The notes: generated by a model not told the origin, from the sequence alone. A stretch of DNA of 64,000 bases from an uncultured Ruminococcus sp. (GCA_934476515.1 CAKSNZ010000001.1:124001-188000); one strand, 5' to 3'; positions 51,734 through 61,099 are shown, counted from the first letter of the stretch. Numbers and translations are program-made.

Positions 51734-53350
51734 TTATTTTGTTGAATGTAAAACGATTGTGCTATAAGCAGGTAAAGTTAGTACATTTTTCTCGATTGAT
51801 ACCTTACCACTCTTTGCACTAAACATACCGGCAATTTTGTAATCATCATCAATCAGTTTATCTGTGATTTCAAAATTGTGCTTGTCTATATCTAGGTTGT
51901 GAAGTACAAGATACTTTTCGTTTTTGTATGTTAGGTAGTAACCACCTACACCACTGCCACCATCAAAATCATCAGGTAAAGCAGAGATTGTACCTCTTGC
52001 AATGCCTGGGTGACAATTTCTAAGTTTAATTAACTTTTTGTAGAAGTTCAGTAGACTATCCTTGTTCTTATCCTGTTGCTTAACGCCACCACCGTCAGTA
52101 TTATCTTCAACTCTGTCAATACCATTAGCAGTAACATTTGGAAGATTGTCACTATCCCAAATCATAGCAGTTCTCTTTGCCGGATCGTCACCTTCATCGT
52201 ATGTTTCCATACCAAGTTCTTCACCATAGTATGTGAAGGTATTACCCGGTGCTGTCATATATAAAGCAGCAGCCATTTTCTTCTGATACAATTCTGTTAA
52301 ATTATCACCGGCACGATTCATATCGTGGTTAGTTAAGAAATAAGCGTTAATTGTATTTTTATTAGCTTCCTTAGTTTTCTTTTCATAACTTAAAAGTGTA
52401 TCTGTGTAATCATTAATAGAACCGGAAATAACACTAGCTAGGAATTTACCACTGGTATCACCAAATGGGAAAGCAAATAAACTGTCGATACCGGACTTGT
52501 ACATTGCAGTAACTTCGTTCATATCTGATGACCAGTCTTCACCAACCATATAAATGTCGTTCTTTTCTTTCTTACAAGTGTCATAGAACCACTTTAGAGT
52601 TTCAGAACTCTTTTCATAGTCATTGTAATATAGGTATCTAACTGCATCAAGTCTAAAACCGGCTACACCTCTATCAATCCAGAACTTTGCAGCCTTAGCC
52701 ATTTCTTTCTTTGTACCTTCATAGTCGTAGTTCCATTCAGGCATTGTGTCAGTAAAGTTGCTTTCATAGATAATACTGCTATCATCAGGGTCACAGTTAT
52801 AACCTGATTCAGTTTCAGAAGATTTCTTAATGTTAAAGTACTTTGCGTAACCGTTAAAGTTGCCTTTTTCAGCTTCTTTAAGAGCTTTTTTAAACCAAGG
52901 ATGTTCATTGGAACAATGGTTAGGAACAAAGTCAATAATAACATCAATACCACGCTTATCACATTCCTTGATTAACTGGTCAAAGTCATCAAGTGTACCA
53001 AACTGAGGGTCAATGTTGTAATAATCCTTAACATCATACTTGTGATATGATGGTGAAGGCATCATTGGGCTTAGCCAAATACCTGTATAACCAAGGTCAG
53101 TATCTGTACTGTCATCACCGTCATTAATGTAATCCAGCTTACTGATAATACCTTGAATATCACCGATACCATCGTTATTTGAATCGCAGAACGAGCCAAT
53201 CCAAATCTGGTAATAAGTGTTGTACTTATCCTTAGGAAGATTTACCTTTGCGTTTTCCATTAAATCTTCTGTTGACTTTGTACAACCTGAAAATACTACG
53301 GCAGTTGATGCAACTACCAGCACCATAAACAGTGCAACTAATTTTTTCAT
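51734..53350 (-). CDS. Surface lipoprotein alpha-amylase (GH13)
   Basis: A 538-residue extracellular enzyme. Lipoprotein signal MKKLVALFMVLVVASTAVVF with lipobox FSGC. GH13 barrel: YQIWIGSFCDSNNDGIGDIQ, catalytic Asp in GFRLDAVRY (about 235), Glu in VGEDWSSD (about 272), Asp in TNHDMNR (about 343), and a C-terminal beta domain. Calcium-loop sequence near the start (DSNNDGIGD). It is anchored outside the membrane, so it likely shortens starch fragments for the importer encoded just upstream. No dockerin, so it is not a cohesin-docked amylosome enzyme. Own terminator; separate from the transporter operon. Confidence 0.9.
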   Translation of the reverse strand: MKKLVALFMVLVVASTAVVFSGCTKSTEDLMENAKVNLPKDKYNTYYQIWIGSFCDSNNDGIGDIQGIISKLDYINDGDDSTDTDLGYTGIWLSPMMPSPSYHKYDVKDYYNIDPQFGTLDDFDQLIKECDKRGIDVIIDFVPNHCSNEHPWFKKALKEAEKGNFNGYAKYFNIKKSSETESGYNCDPDDSSIIYESNFTDTMPEWNYDYEGTKKEMAKAAKFWIDRGVAGFRLDAVRYLYYNDYEKSSETLKWFYDTCKKEKNDIYMVGEDWSSDMNEVTAMYKSGIDSLFAFPFGDTSGKFLASVISGSINDYTDTLLSYEKKTKEANKNTINAYFLTNHDMNRAGDNLTELYQKKMAAALYMTAPGNTFTYYGEELGMETYDEGDDPAKRTAMIWDSDNLPNVTANGIDRVEDNTDGGGVKQQDKNKDSLLNFYKKLIKLRNCHPGIARGTISALPDDFDGGSGVGGYYLTYKNEKYLVLHNLDIDKHNFEITDKLIDDDYKIAGMFSAKSGKVSIEKNVLTLPAYSTIVLHSTK

Positions 53351-53542
53351 AGATTTCTCCTTTATCAGAATATTTTATATTAATTTTACCATTTTGCTTA
53401 GTCTATATCAATATCACACCCACATATAAAGGGAGTGTTTACAGAAAATTAACAACCATATTTATGCAATATGTACAACTGTCATTTAACGATATTTATA
53501 CATCTATGGGTATTGCTATAAACTAGAATACAAAAACAAAAA

Positions 53543-53566
53543 ACTCCACAGAAAAATCTGTGGAGT
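53543..53566 (-). terminator. Terminator of the maltodextrin ABC importer operon
   Basis: 10-bp perfect stem ACTCCACAGA / TCTGTGGAGT, AAAA loop, then T6 on the minus strand. Confidence 0.88.
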
Positions 53567-53579
53567 AAATTTTGTAAAA

Positions 53580-54434
53580 TTAACCCTTAACGCCACCGGC
53601 TGTAACACCTTCAACATAGTAGTTCTGCATCTTCAAGAACAACAATGTAATAGGAATTGCAACAACTGTTGAACCGGCTAAGAATCTCTGATAGTACTTA
53701 GAAATGTACTGCTGACTAGCCATCAACTGAAGACCAACAGAAACTGTATAGTTATCACGAGCATCACCCATGATAATCTTAACTAGAATAAAATCTGTCC
53801 AAGGTCCAATAAATGCTGTTAGAACTGTGTAAACAACAATTGGCTTTGACATTGGAAGAATAATCTTCCAGAAAATCTGGTTCTTAGTTGCACCATCAAT
53901 AGTAGCAGCTTCGTCAAGTGCTCTTGGAATTGTATCGAAGAAACCTTTACTAATCTGGAAACCGATACCTGCACCGGCTGAGTAACAGATAACAAGTGCA
54001 GGAAGAGTCTGAGTAAGACTCATAGCCTTTAATAGGTAATAAATAGCGATCATTGTCATAAAGCCAGGGAACATACCAATAATCATACCAATGTTGATAA
54101 GTGGTTTTCTAGCCTTAAATCTTAAACGGCTGAATGTGTATGCAACCATTAGAACTGACAATGTAGAAATGATACAAGAGAAAATTGCAACTACAAGAGT
54201 GTTAAGAAACCATCTTGGGAAGTTCAAAATTGTTGTATCAGTAAATAGGTTAATGTAATGCTGGAAAGTAAATGTTTTTGGAATTAGGTAATGAACAGCT
54301 GATGTACCTTCACCTCTAAATGAATGAAGAACCATCCATACTAGTGGAGATATCCAAATAATACCCATAACTGCAAGGATTACATATACAGCGGCATTTG
54401 AGATATTTCTTCTTAACTTGTAACTTTTTATCAT
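53580..54434 (-). CDS. Sugar ABC transporter permease (MalG-like)
   Basis: A 284-residue inner-membrane permease with six helices and the EAA motif DEAATIDGATKNQIFWKIIL (about residue 183) that contacts the ATPase. Signature SFRGEGTSAVHYLIPKTFTF near the N terminus and a C-terminal EGVTAGGVKG tail, as in MalG. It overlaps the MalF-like gene by four bases (ATGA). Works with the MalE-like binding protein; no ATPase gene is present here, so a shared MsmX-type ATPase elsewhere probably powers it. Confidence 0.92.
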   Translation of the reverse strand: MIKSYKLRRNISNAAVYVILAVMGIIWISPLVWMVLHSFRGEGTSAVHYLIPKTFTFQHYINLFTDTTILNFPRWFLNTLVVAIFSCIISTLSVLMVAYTFSRLRFKARKPLINIGMIIGMFPGFMTMIAIYYLLKAMSLTQTLPALVICYSAGAGIGFQISKGFFDTIPRALDEAATIDGATKNQIFWKIILPMSKPIVVYTVLTAFIGPWTDFILVKIIMGDARDNYTVSVGLQLMASQQYISKYYQRFLAGSTVVAIPITLLFLKMQNYYVEGVTAGGVKG

Positions 54435-55933
54435 GAGAATGCCTCCTCATCCTTAGCAGATTTTGTCATGTTAAATGTAATTAGTGACAAGGTTGCACAA
54501 ACAATAAATACTAGGATACCGATAGCGGCAGCATAGTTGTAGTCTTGTTCGCTCATTGTCAACTTAAATAGCCATGTAACAAGCAAGTCGGTCTGTCCGG
54601 CACCACCGTACAACTTTTCAGTTGTAGGACCACCACCGGATAACAAGTAAATAACGTTAAAGTTATTGATATTGTTGATAAATGTTGTGATTAGATATGG
54701 TGTTGTAACGAATAGCATATATGGAAGAGTAATCTTCACAAAGCTCTTAACAGGACCGGCACCATCAATTGTAGCTGATTCATATAGGTCAGCAGGGATA
54801 TTCATAAGAATACCGGATGTAATTAAGATAGTATATGGAATACCTACCCATAGGTTAACAACGATAACTGTAATCTTAGCAGTTAAAGCAGAACCGTCTA
54901 GGAAGTGAATTCTTGAAAAACCTAGATTCTGTAGTAGGATATTAATAGCACCATCATTAAACTGTAACATCTGGTTCATAACTAGTAGAGTAACGAACTG
55001 AGGTACAGCAACTGTGATAACAAATAGTGTTCTCCAAAGAGACTTTAGCTTAATGCCCTTCTTGTTAATCATTAGAGCAACAATCATACCAAAGATATAG
55101 TTTAGGAATGTTGCAAAAATAGCCCAAATAATTGTCCATTCTGTTAGTGTTAGGAATGTTTCACCCATGTTAGCACCGCCAACATTACTGAATACATCTC
55201 TAAATGTCTGTAAACCTACCCATGTAAACAAGTGACCGGGAACCTGATGGCTGTGGTCATAGTTTGTAAATGCGATTAGCACCATAAAGATAAGTGGTAG
55301 AACAGTAAATACACCAATTAGTAAACAAGGTAAAGAAAGAAGTGTAATATGGAACTTCTCGTCACCAAACTGCTTTAATTCTTCCTTAAGTGTAGGAATG
55401 TGCTTACCTTCAGCCTTTAGTTCTTGAACTTTCATAGCTGACTTAGTATTCATAATATAGAATACTAGGAATACAACTGAAACAACAATTGTTGTAACAC
55501 CATATAAAAGGATAAGCATTGAGTTATCACCTTCAACATAGCCATAAGCACCTGTTGCAGGGTCAACACCAAGACCACCTTCCTGAGTACCAAGTGTACC
55601 AAACTTTGATAGCTGGTTGATACCAAAGAAAATTAGGAACATTGCATAAGCAGCTTCAATAACTAAAAATAGTAAACCCTTAATGTACTGTCCCTTGCTA
55701 ATGTTACCCATACCCATAATAAGGTAAGATAACTTTGTTGCCCAGTCACCTTTAGCAAATCTTTTACCAAAGTTTGCAAATCCGTGACCGATACCTAAGA
55801 ATACTCTCTTGAAGAAGTTACCAAGCATAATAAAGAACTTAGCAAGATTATGTGGCAAGTTCACAAAGAAATTCTTACTCTTATATCCAAACTTCTGGAA
55901 AGGATTTAGCTGGATATAATCTATGTATTTCAT
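54431..55933 (-). CDS. Sugar ABC transporter permease (MalF-like) with N-terminal extension
   Basis: A 500-residue permease. Residues 1-200 form an extra part: an amphipathic/hydrophobic start (residues 20-60), a KLSYLIMGMGNISKGQYIKG stretch and two to three helices, with an outside loop (GLGVDPATGAYGYVEGDNSM). The conserved six-helix core follows (210-490) with EAA motif YESATIDGAGPVKSFVKITL (about residue 388) and NNFNVIYLLSGGGP. MalF-type proteins have such an N-terminal extension and P2-like loop. Lies between the binding-protein and MalG-like genes. Confidence 0.9.
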   Translation of the reverse strand: MKYIDYIQLNPFQKFGYKSKNFFVNLPHNLAKFFIMLGNFFKRVFLGIGHGFANFGKRFAKGDWATKLSYLIMGMGNISKGQYIKGLLFLVIEAAYAMFLIFFGINQLSKFGTLGTQEGGLGVDPATGAYGYVEGDNSMLILLYGVTTIVVSVVFLVFYIMNTKSAMKVQELKAEGKHIPTLKEELKQFGDEKFHITLLSLPCLLIGVFTVLPLIFMVLIAFTNYDHSHQVPGHLFTWVGLQTFRDVFSNVGGANMGETFLTLTEWTIIWAIFATFLNYIFGMIVALMINKKGIKLKSLWRTLFVITVAVPQFVTLLVMNQMLQFNDGAINILLQNLGFSRIHFLDGSALTAKITVIVVNLWVGIPYTILITSGILMNIPADLYESATIDGAGPVKSFVKITLPYMLFVTTPYLITTFINNINNFNVIYLLSGGGPTTEKLYGGAGQTDLLVTWLFKLTMSEQDYNYAAAIGILVFIVCATLSLITFNMTKSAKDEEAFS

Positions 55934-55970
55934 GACGTCACTCCTTTATACTTTATTTTCCATTCATAAA

Positions 55971-56001
55971 TACTGGAGATAACTTTCCGTTATCTCCAGT
56001 A
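55971..56001 (-). other. Strong hairpin between malE- and malF-like genes
   Basis: A perfect 13-bp stem TACTGGAGATAAC / GTTATCTCCAGTA with a 5-base loop and no U-tract after it. Probably protects the 3' end of binding-protein mRNA or dampens permease expression. Confidence 0.75.
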
Positions 56002-56036
56002 CTTAAAAATCTTAACGATTAACAGTCTAATTTAAA

Positions 56037-57311
56037 TTAGCTGTTGATGTTTGTTAAAGTATTCTTTAGAAGTGTCTTCATTGTAGCTACATCGCTCTTT
56101 TCAGTTGGCTTGTAAATTTTGTTACCTAGGTTAGCCATTGGATTCCAGAATGCCTGGAGAATGTTAGCTTGAACAACGAATGTCTTAGCTTCTTCAAGCA
56201 TTGTTCTAACACCATCATTATTTTCAACTTCAACACCCTTGTTTGTTGGAGTCCAACCTAGTTCCTTTAGTCTTGTTTTCTGGCAATCAGCACTTACTAG
56301 GTAGTTAGCTAGTTCTTCAGCTGCGTTAGGGTACTTAGTAACTGACTTAACACCGATGTACTTATAACCAATCATAGCAATTGTCTGTTTGTCTGTACCG
56401 TTAACATTAATTGTAGGCAGAACTGTAACACCAAGATCCTTTCCTAGTGCATCTTCATTAACAGCTGCGTTCCATGTACCGTCAATACCGGCACCACATG
56501 TTCTCTTAGCTGTTGAGAAACCGGCACTGATCTTATCGACTGTTGCAGATACAAATGTATCCTTATACTTGTGGAAAAGTTCTGAGAAAGCTGACATTGT
56601 CTGTGCAACTTCGTTTTCGTCATATTTGTTGAACTTCTGAGTATCCTGAGCGTCACCTTTAAGACCGTCTATCTTTAGACCACCTGTGAATGGGAACATA
56701 CATGCATAATAACCATCACCGGCATTCATAATAAACTGACGACCGGCTTTCTTACATGCAGCAAGAACACCTTCCCATGACTTTGCGTCTTCATCAGAAA
56801 CAACAGACTTATCATATACTAGATAGTAACCGTTATCTGTTTGTGGAAATGCATATAGAACTTCTTTACCGTTTAGGTCGCCATTAACTGTATCAACAGC
56901 AGCTTCTGTATGATTCTTCTTAATATCATCAACATAGTTGTCAAATACAGGTAGAAGAGCCTTAGCCTGTGTTAGCTTTGTGATCTGGTCTGAAGGGAAT
57001 GAAAATACATCGGCAGCAGCTTCAGAGTCGCTAAGTACCTGTGTACCGGCATCGTTTTCTTCCTGTGCTACAACTTCGATTTTAACATTCTTGTCAGCAT
57101 ACTTCTTTTCAAAAGCCTTAGCTTGTTCCTTTAGGATAGAAAGTGAAGCAGCTGAGCCCCATAGCTTTAGTTTTGCGTTCTTTTCAACATCTACTGTTTT
57201 TGCAGCGCTTGAAGTCTTAGAACTTGTGTCCTCGGCTTTATTACAGCCTACAAATACAACTGCCATCATAGCAGCTGCGAGAACTAATGATAAAATTCTC
57301 TTGATTTTCAT
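56037..57311 (-). CDS. Maltodextrin-type ABC substrate-binding lipoprotein (MalE-like)
   Basis: A 424-residue extracellular binding protein of the SBP_bac_1 class. Signal MKIKRILSLVLAAAMMAVVF with lipobox FVGC (Cys about 23), then a Ser/Thr linker, then KLKLWGSAASLSILKEQAKA, typical of maltose-binding proteins. ATG 57311 lies behind AAGGAAGG; the frame stays open another 28 codons upstream over the leader. First gene of the importer operon; the permeases follow after the hairpin at 55971. Substrate inferred from neighbours (amylases, starch-binding protein); direct evidence is missing. Confidence 0.9.
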   Translation of the reverse strand: MKIKRILSLVLAAAMMAVVFVGCNKAEDTSSKTSSAAKTVDVEKNAKLKLWGSAASLSILKEQAKAFEKKYADKNVKIEVVAQEENDAGTQVLSDSEAAADVFSFPSDQITKLTQAKALLPVFDNYVDDIKKNHTEAAVDTVNGDLNGKEVLYAFPQTDNGYYLVYDKSVVSDEDAKSWEGVLAACKKAGRQFIMNAGDGYYACMFPFTGGLKIDGLKGDAQDTQKFNKYDENEVAQTMSAFSELFHKYKDTFVSATVDKISAGFSTAKRTCGAGIDGTWNAAVNEDALGKDLGVTVLPTINVNGTDKQTIAMIGYKYIGVKSVTKYPNAAEELANYLVSADCQKTRLKELGWTPTNKGVEVENNDGVRTMLEEAKTFVVQANILQAFWNPMANLGNKIYKPTEKSDVATMKTLLKNTLTNINS

Positions 57312-57408
57312 TGTAATTTTCCTTCCTTTGTAAAGAGATAAATAATTTGTGTCGGTAACTACTTGTTCCCTCAGGATAGAACTTTCGTTAACCATATCAC
57401 TTGAATAA

Positions 57409-57438
57409 ATTGTATCACAAAATAGGGGTAAATTTCAA
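57409..57438 (-). promoter_or_regulatory. Promoter of the malE-like operon
   Basis: Minus-strand TTGAAA (57433-57438), 18 bases, TACAAT (57409-57414). The leader is about 90 bases. Confidence 0.6.
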
Positions 57439-57524
57439 CTCCCTTTGTACTTTTTATCTAAAGTTATAAAACCGAGGATTAAATTTATGCAAAATAACAA
57501 TAAAAATATTTGCTAATGTGTATA

Positions 57525-57580
57525 TTGCACAAATTATTCACCTTTTTATTATCTATTTTGCTCATATCTCATTTGTGCAA
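57525..57580. promoter_or_regulatory. Inverted TTGCACAAAT sites between malE-like and murE
   Basis: TTGCACAAAT (57525-57534) and its exact complement ATTTGTGCAA (57571-57580), 36 bases apart, upstream of the malE-like promoter. A regulator binding site is possible. The rest of the 500-base gap 57312-57811 holds the two promoters and otherwise nothing I can name. Confidence 0.35.
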
Positions 57581-57721
57581 AGTGACAATTCAAATTCTTG
57601 CTAATTGAAAAATACGTGAAGTCAAAATGTTGTACCTATGAATTATACCTTATTTCTACCCTATTTTTCGTATCTATAGTGTAAAATGACCAAAAACAAA
57701 AATTATGGCACAATATGTTGT

Positions 57722-57750
57722 TTGACAAACCTTAAAAAAAGTTGTAAATT
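57722..57750 (+). promoter_or_regulatory. Promoter of murE
   Basis: TTGACA (57722-57727), 17 bases, TAAATT (57745-57750), 61 bases before the ATG. Confidence 0.6.
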
Positions 57751-57811
57751 TAGCTTATACATTTTATATAGAAAATAAAGATGGAAGTTAATTCCACAGA
57801 AAGGGTATTTT

Positions 57812-59278
57812 ATGCAACTTTCAAATATTTTAAAAAACATTCAATACACTCTTATAAAAGGAAACACAGAAACAGAAATTTCTGATGTTATCTACGACAG
57901 TAGAAAAGTAACTAACGGTACAGTTTTTGTAGCACTTAAAGGTTACAATGTTGATGGTCACAAGTTCATACCACAAGCAGTTAAATCCGGTGCAAGTGCA
58001 GTTGTTATCTCTGATAATGTAGATATTCCGGAAGATATTACTGTTATCAAGGTTGATGACACAAGAAAAGCTCTTGCATATATGAGTGCAATGCTTTTTG
58101 GTGAACCTGAAAAAGAACTAACAACAATCGCTTTAACCGGTACAAAAGGTAAAACAACTACTGTTGCAATGCTAAAAAGCATTTTGGATGCTGAAGGTAT
58201 CAAGTCCGGTACAATCGGTACGCTTGGTATTATTATAGGAAACAAGATTTACAAAACCAACAACACAACTCCTGAATCATACGAAATTCAACATGCTATG
58301 AGAATGATGGTTGATGCAGGTTGTAAGGTTATGATTATTGAGGCATCTTCACTTGGCTTAAAATGGCACAGAACTGATGCTATTTACTTTGACTATGGTA
58401 TTTTCACAAACTTCAGCCATGACCATATTGGTGACAGTGAACACAAAGACCTTGAAGAATATCTACAATGCAAGGCTTTACTATTCAAGCAATGCAAGAA
58501 AGGTATTTTCAATATTGATGACAAAGTATTTGACAGAATCACAGAAAATGCTACTTGTGATATTACAACATATGGCTTTAGCAAAAAGGCTGACATTGTA
58601 GGTTATGATGATAATCTAATTTCAAAACCGGGATATATCGGTGTAAACTTTAAGACAAAAGGTCTTAAGACACTTGATGTTAATGTTGCCATTCCCGGTA
58701 GATTCTCAGTATATAATGCCCTAGCTGCTATGACTACTGCAATTGAAATGGGTATTTCTGATGAGGCTATCTTGAAAGGCCTTGATACTGTTAAGGTTAA
58801 AGGTAGAGTTGAAGCAGTAAAAGTTCCGGGCAACTATACACTGCTTATTGACTATGCTCACAATGCATTATCAATGGAAAACATCCTTGAAACACTTAGA
58901 GAATACAATCCACACAGACTGATTGTACTATTTGGTGCCGGTGGTAACAGACCAAAGGTTAGAAGATATGAAATGGGTGAAACTGCCGGCAGACTTGCTG
59001 ACCTTTCAGTTTTAACCGAGGACAACAGTCGTGATGAAGATGTAATGGACATTATCAATGACATTATTGAAGGTGGTCTAAAAAAGACTAACGGTAAATA
59101 TGTTGTTGTACCAAAAAGACAGGATGCTATTCGTTACTGTATGGAAAATGCAGAAGACGGCGACATTATTGTTCTTGCCGGTAAAGGACATGAGGATTAC
59201 CTTGAAATTAAGGGTGTTAAGTATCATCTAGACGAAAGAGAAGTAATTGCAGATATTATTGCAGATATGAACAAATAA
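57812..59278 (+). CDS. murE: UDP-MurNAc-tripeptide synthetase
   Basis: A 488-residue Mur ligase adding the third amino acid to the peptidoglycan stem peptide in the cytoplasm. N-terminal uridine-binding part with DSRKVTNGTVFVALKG, P-loop TGTKGKTTTVAML (about 110), MIIEASSLGL, FTNFSHDHIG, and ligand region with GRVEAV and DYAHNALSMENIL. The residue-selection motif reads EDNSRDE where diaminopimelate-adding enzymes usually have DNPR; the arginine is kept, so diaminopimelate is still the likely substrate. It stands alone, outside the usual dcw cluster, so a second MurE-type gene could exist elsewhere. AGAAAGGG precedes the ATG. Confidence 0.93.
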   Translation: MQLSNILKNIQYTLIKGNTETEISDVIYDSRKVTNGTVFVALKGYNVDGHKFIPQAVKSGASAVVISDNVDIPEDITVIKVDDTRKALAYMSAMLFGEPEKELTTIALTGTKGKTTTVAMLKSILDAEGIKSGTIGTLGIIIGNKIYKTNNTTPESYEIQHAMRMMVDAGCKVMIIEASSLGLKWHRTDAIYFDYGIFTNFSHDHIGDSEHKDLEEYLQCKALLFKQCKKGIFNIDDKVFDRITENATCDITTYGFSKKADIVGYDDNLISKPGYIGVNFKTKGLKTLDVNVAIPGRFSVYNALAAMTTAIEMGISDEAILKGLDTVKVKGRVEAVKVPGNYTLLIDYAHNALSMENILETLREYNPHRLIVLFGAGGNRPKVRRYEMGETAGRLADLSVLTEDNSRDEDVMDIINDIIEGGLKKTNGKYVVVPKRQDAIRYCMENAEDGDIIVLAGKGHEDYLEIKGVKYHLDEREVIADIIADMNK

Positions 59279-59284
59279 TTTTTT

Positions 59285-59306
59285 AGGGAGCAAGAAATTG
59301 CTCCCT
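59285..59306 (+). terminator. Terminator of murE
   Basis: Perfect 9-bp stem AGGGAGCAA / TTGCTCCCT with a GAAA loop, but the following tract is only ATTATAT, and the next gene starts 25 bases later, so read-through is likely. Confidence 0.6.
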
Positions 59307-59331
59307 ATTATATAAGAAAGAGGTTTTAGTT

Positions 59332-60183
59332 TTGGAGAAAGCAGCATTAATTCTTGAGGGTGGAGCTATTAGAGGACTATTTACTGCCGGTGCATTGGAC
59401 TATTTACTGGAACAAAATATGCAATTTGAGTATGTTGCCAGTGTATCAGCCGGTACTTGTTGCGCTTTAAGCTACATTGCAGAACAAAAGGACAGAACTA
59501 AAAATTGCCTTTTTCCTACAAACAAGTCTGATGAATGGATTGGCAAAGGTTCTCTAAAAAGAGGCAAAGGTCTTATTGACCTAAAGAAAGCCTTTTATGA
59601 ATTTCCTTACAAACAATATCCTTTTAGATTTGACAAATATTTTGCCAGTAAAGTAACAAATGAAATTGTTGTAACCAGCCTAGAAACAGGCAAGGCTGAA
59701 TTTTTAACAGAAAAATCTGATGAAAAAAGATTACTTGACATTGGTGCTGCATCAAGTTCACTACCTATCATTTCAAAAGCAGTAAAAATTGATGGTAAAA
59801 AATATTATGATGGTGGTGTTTCCGACTCTTTACCATATGAAAGAGCTATGGAACTTGGATATAAGAAAATCGTTGTAATCCAAACCAGACGACTTCATCA
59901 ATACCCATCATCCTCAAAAGGTATGGATTTGTTGTACAAAGCTAAGTTTGCTTTACATAAAGATTTTCTAAACACTATGCTAAGCAGACCTAAAACTTAC
60001 AAAAAACAAGCTGACCAATTAGCAGAACTTGAAAAAGAAAACAAAGTTTTTGTTATTCGTCCTACAATTCCGGAAATTTCTCGTACCGAAGATGATTATA
60101 ATAAGAAAATCACTTACTACAATCACGGCTACAGTCAAATGAGAACCGGATTCAACGATTTGCAAGAATATTTGAATTCATAA
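59332..60183 (+). CDS. Patatin-like phospholipase/acyl hydrolase
   Basis: A 283-residue serine hydrolase. Oxyanion loop EGGAIRGLFTAGAL (about 9-22), nucleophile serine in VASVSAGTCCAL (about 41), where the usual first glycine of G-x-S-x-G is serine, and the catalytic Asp in YYDGGVSDSLP (about 163). No signal peptide. It is similar to the YjjU/RssA type esterases of unknown substrate, probably acting on membrane lipid. It uses a TTG start (59332), eight bases after AAAGAGG; no ATG is better placed. Confidence 0.85.
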   Translation: MEKAALILEGGAIRGLFTAGALDYLLEQNMQFEYVASVSAGTCCALSYIAEQKDRTKNCLFPTNKSDEWIGKGSLKRGKGLIDLKKAFYEFPYKQYPFRFDKYFASKVTNEIVVTSLETGKAEFLTEKSDEKRLLDIGAASSSLPIISKAVKIDGKKYYDGGVSDSLPYERAMELGYKKIVVIQTRRLHQYPSSSKGMDLLYKAKFALHKDFLNTMLSRPKTYKKQADQLAELEKENKVFVIRPTIPEISRTEDDYNKKITYYNHGYSQMRTGFNDLQEYLNS

Positions 60184-60200
60184 AAGTATATAATATAGAA

Positions 60201-60228
60201 AAAGCCAACCAAATTATCGGTTGGCTTT
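60201..60228. terminator. Bidirectional terminator
   Basis: 10-bp perfect stem AAAGCCAACC / GGTTGGCTTT, 8-base loop, between converging genes. Confidence 0.88.
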
Positions 60229-60232
60229 TATC

Positions 60233-60916
60233 TTATCCTAGAATTTCTTTCTTTTTCTTTTCAAACTCTTCTTCAGTTAACACACCTTTATCAACTAAGT
60301 CTTTCAACTTTTTAAGACTGTCAAGTTGTTTGTTGTATTCGTTAATATTTTTCTCTGCATTCTTTTGTTGTAGTGCATCAATACCACTTTGAAGTGACTT
60401 TTTCGCAGACTCTTTTATAGTATCGGATTTACCTGATATTTTCTTAGTTCTGCTCTTTTTCTTTCCAATTCCACCAAAAATACTACCGATAACACCATTC
60501 TCAATAACACCTTTCACTGTATCCACTGTGCTAAATCCTAAAGTGTCATCCACAAGATTAATGCCATCCTTAACCTTAGCAGCACCTCTTTCTGCCATAG
60601 TGTGACCTGTGAGAAGTTCATTTGCAGTATGTAGAAATTTATAGGCATCCATTCTTGAGTTGAAAGTTACTGATTTTTCCTGATGTTTAAAGTACATTTC
60701 AACTAAAGAACCTTGTTGCTTAATCTGTGGCTTTTCATTATAAAACTTCACATCTTCTTTAGGAATCACCTCAACAACTGCCTCATCACTATGCAGTAAC
60801 CTTTTATTTATATTTATAAACACAAAATTCAGATTTGTTAAAATGATTTTTAATTCATCAGAACAATCACACTTAAAAAGTGGAGATTCATTTTCTCCTA
60901 ATTTATAATATTCCAT
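60233..60916 (-). CDS. SHOCT-domain protein, unknown function
   Basis: A 227-residue cytoplasmic protein. N-terminal 100 residues form an unrecognised beta-rich region (possibly a PH-like fold); the middle has a Gly-rich hydrophobic stretch (GVIENGVIGSIFGGIGKKKS); the end (about 195-227) is a SHOCT motif, LKDLVDKGVLTEEEFEKKKK, a short helical hairpin found at the ends of many membrane or stress proteins. ATG 60916 lies seven bases after GGGGTG; a GTG three codons earlier overlaps it. Confidence 0.65.
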   Translation of the reverse strand: MEYYKLGENESPLFKCDCSDELKIILTNLNFVFININKRLLHSDEAVVEVIPKEDVKFYNEKPQIKQQGSLVEMYFKHQEKSVTFNSRMDAYKFLHTANELLTGHTMAERGAAKVKDGINLVDDTLGFSTVDTVKGVIENGVIGSIFGGIGKKKSRTKKISGKSDTIKESAKKSLQSGIDALQQKNAEKNINEYNKQLDSLKKLKDLVDKGVLTEEEFEKKKKEILG

Positions 60917-61051
60917 AAACTGCACCCCATTATTATGTTAATCAATGATATAAGTTTATCACTTATTCAGCCAAAATCATTATGCTGGTAGGTTACAAAT
61001 AGAAATTTTTTGACAATTTACAAAATAGCACAATAAATATTATAAAACCAC

Positions 61052-61080
61052 TTGACATATGGTAAATTTAATGATAAAAT
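61052..61080 (+). promoter_or_regulatory. Promoter of tRNA-Trp
   Basis: TTGACA (61052-61057), 17 bases, TAAAAT (61075-61080). Confidence 0.8.
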
Positions 61081-61099
61081 AACCATTGTTCGAGAATAT

